From NCBI GenBank assembly GCA_029937135.1, contig JAPYQX010000097.1:1-9249 (forward strand): 9,249 nt of DNA. The letters are read 5' to 3'. Source of the stretch: Nitrospinota bacterium (GTDB lineage: Bacteria > UBA8248). The translations under genes were made by a program, and so were the position numbers. A model generated the notes under the pieces. That model was not told where the DNA came from and did not search any database. It saw only the letters and a program-made list of their open reading frames with translations. This document shows positions 1 to 4,794 of the stretch, piece after piece (position 1 is the first letter of the stretch; each line of letters opens with the position of its first letter).

Positions 1-278
1 CAGACCATGTGCCACGAGCGCGCGCCGGCCCTGCCGTTCCCCCGGTCGTGGCGGCTTCCGGGCGCCACATATACTTCACACCCGATAATGGGCTTGACCC
101 CTGTCTTTCTCGCCGCCTGATGGAACTTCACGGCCCCGAACATGTTGCCGTGATCGGTTATCCCCACCGCGGGCATACCGAGTTCCTTCACCCGCGTCAT
201 CAGATCACTGATGCGGGTCGTTCCGTCCAGGAGGCTGTACTGGGTATGAAGATGAAGGTGTACGAATTCGGCGGCCAT
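1..278 (-). CDS. dnaE: DNA polymerase III alpha subunit, N-terminal PHP domain (partial)
   Basis: Reading the minus strand from the ATG at 278-276 gives 92 codons before the window edge; the rest of the gene lies outside. The protein begins MAAEFVHLHLHTQYSLLDG, the hallmark opening of the alpha subunit of bacterial replicative DNA polymerase III. Further PHP motifs are TDHGNMFG (residues 41-48) and KPIIGCEVYV (62-71). The candidate metal ligands H9, H11, D18, H43 and E68 are all present, so the PHP domain looks intact, unlike the degenerate one of E. coli. The start is well supported: GGGAG at 289-285 lies 6 nt upstream of the ATG, and the ATG follows the guaA stop by only 3 nt, so the gene is probably the distal member of the guaA operon and translationally coupled to it. 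Identification is firm. The polymerase catalytic region cannot be seen here. Confidence 0.95.
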   Translation of the reverse strand, partial: MAAEFVHLHLHTQYSLLDGTTRISDLMTRVKELGMPAVGITDHGNMFGAVKFHQAARKTGVKPIIGCEVYVAPGSRHDRGNGRAGARSWHMV

Positions 279-281
279 CGC

Positions 282-1817
282 CTACTCCCACTCAATGGTG
301 CCGGGCGGTTTTGAGGAGATATCGTATACGACGCGGTTCACGCCGCGAACCTCGTTGATAATTCGCCGGCCCGCGGCGTCGAGCAAATCGTGCGGAAGCC
401 GGGCCCAGTCGGCTGTCATCCCGTCCTGGCTGGTCACGGCCCGAAGCGCCAGGGCGTTTTCATAGGTCCGCGAATCGCCCATCACCCCCACGGTCTTAAC
501 CGGGAGAAGGACGGCGAACGCCTGCCAGACCTTTTCGTACCAGCCCATTTCCCGGAGGATTTCGATAAAAATCGCGTCCGCTTCCCGGAGCGTATCGGCG
601 CGCGCCTCCGTTACCTCGCCCAAAATACGAACGGCCAGCCCCGGCCCGGGGAAAGGGTGCCGCCAGAGTATATCATGGGGCATCTCCATCTCCTCGCCCG
701 CGGCGCGGACCTCGTCCTTGAAAAGCTCGCGCAGCGGCTCGAGCAACTCGAAGTCCATATGTTCCGGCAGTCCGCCGACATTGTGATGGCTCTTGATCGT
801 GGCGGAGGGTCCCTTGAAGGACACGCTCTCGATCACATCCGGATAAAGAGTGCCCTGCGCCAGAAATTTAAACCGGCCCAGTTTCTTGGATTCCTGCTCG
901 AATACGCGGATGAAGGTTTCTCCGATCCGCTTGCGCTTCACCTCCGGGTCGGTCACGCCCTCAAGGGCGCCCAGGAAACGCCCGCTCGCATCGACGGGAT
1001 GCAGATTGACCTCCAGGCGCTGGCCGAATGTCTGGATGACTTCCTCGGCCTCCCCCTTTCGGAGCAGACCGTTATCGACGAATACGCATGTCAGGCGGTC
1101 CCCGATGGCGCGGTGAACGAGCATGGCCGTCACCGATGAGTCCACGCCCCCCGAAAGCCCGCAGATAACCTTCTCATCGCCCACTTTTTCGCGGATGCGC
1201 TCCACCGATTCCTCGACGAAGGAGCGCATCGTCCAGTCCCCCGAAAACCCGCAAACGCCGAAAATGAAATTTTTGAGAATTTCCTTTCCGCGGGGGGTAT
1301 GGACGACTTCCGGATGAAACTGGATGCCCCAGAGACGGCCGTTCGCGGACGCCATCGCCGCGACCGGCGAGCCGTTTGAGTGCGCCAGGGGCCGAAATCC
1401 GGGGGGAGGCTCCTCGATCGAATCCCCATGACTCATCCACACGGTTTCGGCTCCCGGGAAGCCCTCGAAAATACCGGTGGGCTCATCTACGATGAGCTCG
1501 GCCCTGCCGTATTCCCGCTCGTGCACCGCTCCGACGCGGCCGCCGAGCAGATGCGTCATCAGTTGCATGCCGTAGCAGATTCCGAGAACGGGAATTTCTT
1601 TTTTCAGAAAACCCGCGTCGATGGTCGGGGCGTCATCGTCGTGGACGCTCGACGGCCCTCCGGAGAGGATGACGCCCCGTGTTTCATCGGTGAGCAAACC
1701 TTCCCAAGGATGGGTGCAAGGGTGAATTTCGCAATACACGCCCAGCTCTCTGACCCGCCGGGCGATTAACTGCGTGTACTGGGAACCGAAATCGATGATT
1801 AAAAGCTGTTCGCGCAT
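282..1817 (-). CDS. guaA: GMP synthase (glutamine-hydrolysing)
   Basis: The gene encodes 511 residues, the normal length for single-chain bacterial GMP synthase, which makes GMP from XMP, ATP and glutamine in the cytoplasm. The N-terminal class I glutamine amidotransferase domain (about 1-190) shows the nucleophile motif GICYGMQ with Cys81 and the rest of the triad in GIQFHPE (His168, Glu170). The ATP pyrophosphatase domain follows, with PP-loop SGGVDSS at 222-228. The C-terminal dimerisation domain ends in the conserved NRVVYDISSKPPGTIEWE. All catalytic residues are present. The ATG at 1817 is supported by the standard N-terminus (LLIIDFGSQYTQLIARR) and a GAGAG close upstream. The gene starts 5 nt after the stop of the FliL-like gene and ends 3 nt before dnaE. 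With guaB upstream on the same strand it forms a guanine nucleotide operon interrupted by the FliL-like gene. Confidence 0.98.
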   Translation of the reverse strand: MREQLLIIDFGSQYTQLIARRVRELGVYCEIHPCTHPWEGLLTDETRGVILSGGPSSVHDDDAPTIDAGFLKKEIPVLGICYGMQLMTHLLGGRVGAVHEREYGRAELIVDEPTGIFEGFPGAETVWMSHGDSIEEPPPGFRPLAHSNGSPVAAMASANGRLWGIQFHPEVVHTPRGKEILKNFIFGVCGFSGDWTMRSFVEESVERIREKVGDEKVICGLSGGVDSSVTAMLVHRAIGDRLTCVFVDNGLLRKGEAEEVIQTFGQRLEVNLHPVDASGRFLGALEGVTDPEVKRKRIGETFIRVFEQESKKLGRFKFLAQGTLYPDVIESVSFKGPSATIKSHHNVGGLPEHMDFELLEPLRELFKDEVRAAGEEMEMPHDILWRHPFPGPGLAVRILGEVTEARADTLREADAIFIEILREMGWYEKVWQAFAVLLPVKTVGVMGDSRTYENALALRAVTSQDGMTADWARLPHDLLDAAGRRIINEVRGVNRVVYDISSKPPGTIEWE

Positions 1818-1822
1818 GTCTC

Positions 1823-2167
1823 TCAGCGTGTATAGAATTCCTGGAAAAGAATCCCCCTGACCTTCCCCTGGATAATTTCACGGTCGAGCTTGGCAACCAG
1901 TCTGCGGCGTACACGATCACGCCGGCCGGGGGTGGCGAGATCGCTCGCCGAAAGGCGATTGTAATGAAGGTAGATCGCCTCGCGAATCAACGCCCGTTTC
2001 AAATTAAATTCCGAGGCGGCCGCCTTGCTCGACACCAGAAGATTCAGTGAAAAATTCAAAAAAACTAATTTTTTGGCCTTGCCGCCGTTCCGCGCCCGGC
2101 TTCCTCTCCGAAGCGGGATAAAAAACGGATGATTCACCGGAACCGTCAGGGTTTCCCCGGTATCCAC
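1823..2167 (-). CDS. FliL-like periplasmic domain protein (C-terminal piece of a probably split gene)
   Basis: The frame encodes 114 residues from a GTG at 2167-2165. Its C-terminal two thirds resemble the FliL domain: a beta-rich segment (KKLVFLNFSLNLLVSS, about 32-47), then a helix, then YNRLSASDLATPGRRDRVRRR and the closing KVRGILFQEFYTR, like the family ending in which a conserved Phe-x-Glu-Phe strand completes the fold. FliL proteins are inner-membrane proteins of the flagellar basal body that support stator function; relatives outside flagella also exist. This piece has no membrane helix of its own and no convincing Shine-Dalgarno sequence. The same frame stays open upstream to 2305 (a Glu- and Pro-rich stretch), and the missing membrane helix is in the gene just upstream. 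I infer that the GTG is not the real start and that this is the C-terminal half of a 331-residue protein starting at 2818. Family assignment is fairly sure; flagellar function is not. Confidence 0.72.
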   Translation of the reverse strand: MDTGETLTVPVNHPFFIPLRRGSRARNGGKAKKLVFLNFSLNLLVSSKAAASEFNLKRALIREAIYLHYNRLSASDLATPGRRDRVRRRLVAKLDREIIQGKVRGILFQEFYTR

Positions 2168-2365
2168 AGGCGGCGGCGCCTTCCGAAGAGGCCGATCCGG
2201 AACGCTCTCGGGTTCCGGATCGCTAACATCTTCCTTGCTTATCTCCCCCCCCTGCCCTTTCCCGTTCCTCGGGTTCCTGTTCTGGCCGCGGGGCGGGAAT
2301 TTTAGCTATAAATGTACCTTCCCTCCCCTTGACTGTCCCTTCCTTTTCTTCCTGCCTGGGGAGCC
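2168..2365 (-). other. Inter-ORF stretch, probable coding linker of the FliL-like gene in a shifted frame
   Basis: This stretch separates the two FliL-like pieces. In their shared frame it contains TGA (2368-2366) and TAG (2308-2306). The -1 frame, entered at the C9 tract, is open from there to a TAG at 2225-2223. It encodes a Lys/Glu/Arg/Pro-rich stretch (for example PRPEQEPEERERAGG) like the linkers on either side. Returning to the original frame at the G8 tract (2252-2245) bypasses both stops and continues into EISKEDVSDPEPESV and then the FliL domain. I see no good start codon with a Shine-Dalgarno sequence for an independent downstream gene, and no promoter or terminator. Confidence 0.55.
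2245..2252 (-). repeat. G8 homopolymer tract between the two FliL-like pieces
   Basis: Minus strand reads GGGGGGGG at 2252-2245. It is the obvious homopolymer in the interval (2305-2226) where the shifted linker frame and the downstream FliL frame are both open. Loss of one G would rejoin the frames and compensate the C9 change. Confidence 0.85.
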
Positions 2366-2818
2366 TCACCGTTCGGAGATCTCGTTTGGGTTTTTGGGGG
2401 GGGGTTCCTTTTCCGGCAAAACCTTGTCTTCGTTTTTCTCGACCTTCGCGGTTTTAGCCGGCTCCTCGGTCGGGATCAGCCCGCGGCGGGCGATGAACGT
2501 GAAAGTCCAGCCCAGCGCCATAATCAGAATTACGCCAACAGCCGGAATCGCGTAATACTGAAGAACCGGAACCCCCTTTTTACGCTTCTTGGCCGGGGCC
2601 TCGTCCTCATCTTCCCCGTAATCCTCATCGGCCTCCGGGGGAGGTTCCTCCTCCTCCTCCTCGACCGAAGATTCGGAGGGTTCAAAAGGAGCTTGGTCCT
2701 GCTCGGTTTCGCCGGGTTCGGCTCCCGCGGGTTCGCCTGATTCCTCTTCCTCGTCATCATCCCCGAGAAATAAGTCATCAGCATCATCTATCTCGGTTTG
2801 TCTGGGTTCGTTCGCCAT
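2366..2818 (-). CDS. Acidic single-pass membrane protein (N-terminal piece of the FliL-like gene)
   Basis: The frame encodes 150 residues from an ATG at 2818. Residues 1-76 are extremely acidic (runs of Asp and Glu, including six Glu at 53-58) and probably disordered. A basic cluster KKRKKG (77-82) precedes one hydrophobic helix (about 88-110), followed by RRG and a charged Lys/Glu/Pro linker (115-150). The positive-inside rule predicts a cytoplasmic acidic tail with the C-terminus in the periplasm, which is the topology of FliL. The frame ends at TGA 2368-2366, shortly after a C9A5 tract (2404-2391) encoding Pro-Pro-Pro-Lys. The FliL domain lies downstream in the same frame, beyond a second stop. 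I infer one gene broken by two homopolymer length changes. Taken alone this would be a hypothetical protein. It follows guaB by 139 nt. Confidence 0.65.
   Translation of the reverse strand: MANEPRQTEIDDADDLFLGDDDEEEESGEPAGAEPGETEQDQAPFEPSESSVEEEEEEPPPEADEDYGEDEDEAPAKKRKKGVPVLQYYAIPAVGVILIMALGWTFTFIARRGLIPTEEPAKTAKVEKNEDKVLPEKEPPPKNPNEISER
2396..2404 (-). repeat. C9 homopolymer tract (followed by A5) near the end of the upstream ORF
   Basis: Minus strand reads CCCCCCCCCAAAAA at 2404-2391. It is the longest homopolymer I noticed in the window. It lies about 30 nt before the stop of the acidic membrane ORF. One extra C here would open the linker frame. It is a candidate site for a sequencing or assembly error, or for genuine slippage. 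Confidence 0.85.
2647..2662 (-). repeat. Trinucleotide repeat encoding a poly-Glu run
   Basis: The plus strand reads CCT five times plus C; on the coding strand these are GAG codons giving six consecutive Glu residues at 53-58 of the acidic membrane protein. The repeat is in frame, so length changes in units of three would alter only the acidic tail. Confidence 0.7.
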
Positions 2819-2869
2819 GATTATCTACCCTGAAAAGGGCTCCCCGCAGGCATACCTTCGGGCGTCTTC

Positions 2870-2909
2870 GGGCGGACGGCTCAAGACGAACGGCCTTGGG
2901 CGTCCGCCC
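2870..2909 (-). other. Strong intercistronic stem-loop between guaB and the FliL-like gene
   Basis: Arms GGGCGGACG (2870-2878) and CGTCCGCCC (2901-2909) are perfectly complementary over 9 bp. A smaller CAAG/CTTG stem can form inside the 22-nt loop. No T-tract follows on either strand, so it does not look like an intrinsic terminator. A role in mRNA processing or in protecting the upstream guaB message from 3' decay is an inference. Confidence 0.5.
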
Positions 2910-2957
2910 CTGGTCCGGCATGAAACAAACTTCCCGTGGCGCGGGCGGAAAGTATTT

Positions 2958-4448
2958 CTAATCACGCTGATAATTCGGCGCCTCGCGTGTGATGTACACA
3001 TCGTGAACATGGCTCTCACGCAGACCCGCCGATGTAATCCGGATGAATTTCGCGTTTTTGCGCAACTCCTCGATAGTCCGGCAACCGGTGTAACCCATCC
3101 CGGCGGCCACGCCACCCATCAACTGGAAAATCGTTGCCGAGAGCGAGCCCTTGTATGGAACCCGCCCCTCGACCCCTTCGGGAACCAGCTTGGATTCGCT
3201 GAAATGATCCTCATTCTGGAGGCCGTTCTTGCCGTCCTGAAAATAACGGTCGCGGCTGATCCCCGAACCCATCGCCCCCACGGAACCCATCCCCCGGTAA
3301 ACCTTGTAGGTGCGTCCCTGGTAGAGGACCTTCTCGCCGGGGCTCTCCTCGACGCCCGCGAGGAGGCTGCCGATCATCACGGCGTGCGCGCCGCTAGCCA
3401 GGGCCTTCACGATATCTCCGGAATATTTAATGCCGCCATCGGAAACTATTTTTTTTCCTTTTTTCTCGGCCGCCGCCGCGCAATTCGCCACCGCCGACAG
3501 CTGCGGAACCCCAACGCCGGCCACCACGCGGGTCGTGCAAATGGACCCGGGACCCACCCCGACCTTGACGATATCGGCGCCGGCCGAAATCAGGTCGCTG
3601 GTTCCCTCGGCCGTGGCCACATTCCCCGCCATTAGAATCGTATCGGGAGCTTGTTTCTTGATCGCCTCGACCTCGCTCAGAACCCGTTCGGAGTGGCCAT
3701 GGGCGCTATCCACGACCAGCATATCCACACCCGCGTCTATCAGGGCGGCTACGCGGTCCTTTCGGTCGGCCGAAACGCCGACCGCCGCCGCGACCTGGAG
3801 CCTCCCGTAAGGGTCTTTAGCCGATTTCGGATACCGCCTGACTTTTTCAATATCCTTGAGCGTGATTAACCCCTTGAGAATGAAATCCCCGTCAACAACG
3901 AGAAGCTTTTCAATCCGGTGCTTGTGGAGCATCACCTTGCTCTCTTCAAGCGTTGTGCCCTCGGAAACCGTGATGAGATTCGTATGGGTCATCAAATCCG
4001 AGACCGGGCGATCCAGATTCGACTCGAAGCGCACATCTCGGTTTGTCAGGATTCCCACGAGCTTTTCGTCCTCGGTGATCGGAATGCCCGATATATGGTA
4101 GGACTCCATCACACCGAGCGCTTCCTTGATATTCTGGGTTGGCTTCATCGTAATCGGCATGTGGATCATCCCGCTTTCGGAGCGCTTCACCCGGTCCACC
4201 TCAGCCGCCTGGCGCTCCACAGATAAATTCCGATGAATGACCCCGATCCCGCCCTCCTGGGCCAACGCGATGGCCAGTTGAGAATCGGTCACGGTATCCA
4301 TCGCCGCGCTGAAGATTGGAATACTCAGATTCAGGCCCTTACTCATCTCAATCTGAAAGATCGCGTCCTTGGGCAAAACACCGGACCGCGCGGGAAGGAG
4401 CATTACATCGTCAAATGTTAGGGCTTCTTCTACAGGTGTCCTTAACAT
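2958..4448 (-). CDS. guaB: IMP dehydrogenase
   Basis: The product is 496 residues starting MLRTPVEEALTFDDVMLLPA, the typical beginning and length of bacterial IMP dehydrogenase. The enzyme oxidises IMP to XMP with NAD+, the first committed step to GMP. It is a TIM barrel interrupted by two CBS domains (about 93-205). The catalytic loop GPGSICTTR has its nucleophile at Cys304. The phosphate-binding SDGGI (336-340), YRGMGS (384-389) and the mobile-flap motif RDRYFQ (399-404) are all present. The frame is open further upstream to an ATG at 4526, but those 26 extra residues do not resemble the family and run back through a terminator-like hairpin. The ATG at 4448 has GGAGAG 11 nt upstream and is preferred. 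The gene is probably first in the operon with the FliL-like gene, guaA and dnaE; CBS domains commonly mediate purine nucleotide feedback. Confidence 0.98.
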   Translation of the reverse strand: MLRTPVEEALTFDDVMLLPARSGVLPKDAIFQIEMSKGLNLSIPIFSAAMDTVTDSQLAIALAQEGGIGVIHRNLSVERQAAEVDRVKRSESGMIHMPITMKPTQNIKEALGVMESYHISGIPITEDEKLVGILTNRDVRFESNLDRPVSDLMTHTNLITVSEGTTLEESKVMLHKHRIEKLLVVDGDFILKGLITLKDIEKVRRYPKSAKDPYGRLQVAAAVGVSADRKDRVAALIDAGVDMLVVDSAHGHSERVLSEVEAIKKQAPDTILMAGNVATAEGTSDLISAGADIVKVGVGPGSICTTRVVAGVGVPQLSAVANCAAAAEKKGKKIVSDGGIKYSGDIVKALASGAHAVMIGSLLAGVEESPGEKVLYQGRTYKVYRGMGSVGAMGSGISRDRYFQDGKNGLQNEDHFSESKLVPEGVEGRVPYKGSLSATIFQLMGGVAAGMGYTGCRTIEELRKNAKFIRITSAGLRESHVHDVYITREAPNYQRD

Positions 4449-4483
4449 TTCTTGATCTGCTCTCCAGCAAAGGGAAAAAGGAT

Positions 4484-4495
4484 AGAACCGGTTCT
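4484..4495. promoter_or_regulatory. 12-bp perfect palindrome upstream of guaB, possible operator
   Basis: AGAACCGGTTCT is a perfect inverted repeat, 36 nt before the guaB start codon and between the terminator-like hairpin and the Shine-Dalgarno sequence. It abuts a tandem repeat of TTCTGAT. A dimeric regulator site or a small mRNA hairpin are both possible; I recognise no known operator. Confidence 0.35.
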
Positions 4496-4509
4496 GATTT
4501 CTGATTTCT

Positions 4510-4541
4510 AAAAAAGGGGCGGACATCCGGGAGCAACGCCC
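4510..4541 (-). terminator. Intrinsic terminator-like hairpin upstream of guaB
   Basis: On the minus strand GGGCG (4541-4537) and CGCCC (4521-4517) form a 5-bp all-GC stem, followed by C and T6 (4515-4510). The loop is 15 nt, long for a classic terminator, so strength is uncertain. It may end the mutL transcript. If the TATAAT promoter candidate upstream is used, it lies inside the guaB leader and could act as an attenuator. Confidence 0.45.
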
Positions 4542-4620
4542 TTGGCCGGCCCGGCGGGATATTCACCGGCTCTCGCCCTGGACTCGTTAACCATCCTGGA
4601 ACACCGGACAGGCGGCGAAG

Positions 4621-4651
4621 ATTATAAATTCCTCACGTTCAAAGGCTTCAA
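4621..4651 (-). promoter_or_regulatory. Possible sigma-70 promoter for the guaB operon
   Basis: The minus strand has a perfect -10 hexamer TATAAT (4626-4621) and a 4/6 match to the -35 box, TTGAAG (4651-4646), with a 19-nt spacer, which is longer than ideal. It would start a leader of roughly 165 nt before guaB. Sequence-only prediction. Confidence 0.35.
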
Positions 4652-4722
4652 GTTGTTTACTTTCAAACACTTACAAGACGGAAGGGATATTCGGCCCAGC
4701 CGCGAACTTGACCGCCTCCCGG

Positions 4723-4752
4723 AATATTCCGCCGCTCTTATGCGATTGTCAA
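4723..4752 (-). promoter_or_regulatory. Possible promoter with perfect -35 just after mutL
   Basis: The minus strand has TTGACA (4752-4747), an 18-nt spacer and AATATT (4728-4723, 4/6 match to TATAAT). The -10 lies within a small palindrome GGAATATTCC (4721-4730). It could be an alternative guaB promoter with a longer leader. Confidence 0.3.
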
Positions 4753-4794
4753 GGCGGCGATTGCCGAGGCGTGCGAAGGGGTACAGTTCGCGTG

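Larger units (their letters stand above)
4449..4794 (-). other. 346-nt non-coding region between mutL and guaB
   Basis: I find no credible gene here; the short frames on either strand lack family resemblance and ribosome binding sites. On the minus strand the region holds, in order from mutL to guaB: a possible promoter with a perfect TTGACA, a second possible promoter with a perfect TATAAT, a GC-rich hairpin followed by T6, a 7-bp tandem repeat (TTCTGAT twice at 4492-4505 on the plus strand), a 12-bp palindrome and the guaB ribosome binding site. It is best read as the guaB operon control region, possibly including the mutL transcript end. Confidence 0.6.

Noticed and set aside
9..314. Plus-strand 101-residue open frame at the left edge
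   Set aside because: It is antisense to the dnaE start and the guaA end; the minus strand carries clear DnaE PHP motifs.
390..1139. Plus-strand 249-residue open frame
   Set aside because: It lies wholly opposite guaA and arises from GC-rich codon use; no recognisable motif or ribosome binding site.
2223..2404. Programmed ribosomal frameshifting in the FliL-like gene
   Set aside because: A full product would need a -1 shift at C9 and then a +1 shift at G8 in one message. Such a double event is unlikely compared with homopolymer length errors or indels.
2817..3635. Plus-strand 272-residue open frame
   Set aside because: It is mostly opposite guaB, with composition typical of an antisense shadow and no family resemblance.
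4449..4526. 26-residue N-terminal extension of GuaB from ATG 4526
   Set aside because: The extension does not match the IMP dehydrogenase family, overlaps a terminator-like hairpin, and the internal ATG at 4448 has a ribosome binding site.
4449..4794. tRNA, small RNA gene or purine riboswitch upstream of guaB
   Set aside because: I could not find a cloverleaf or a recognisable riboswitch core; only simple hairpins and promoter-like boxes are visible.
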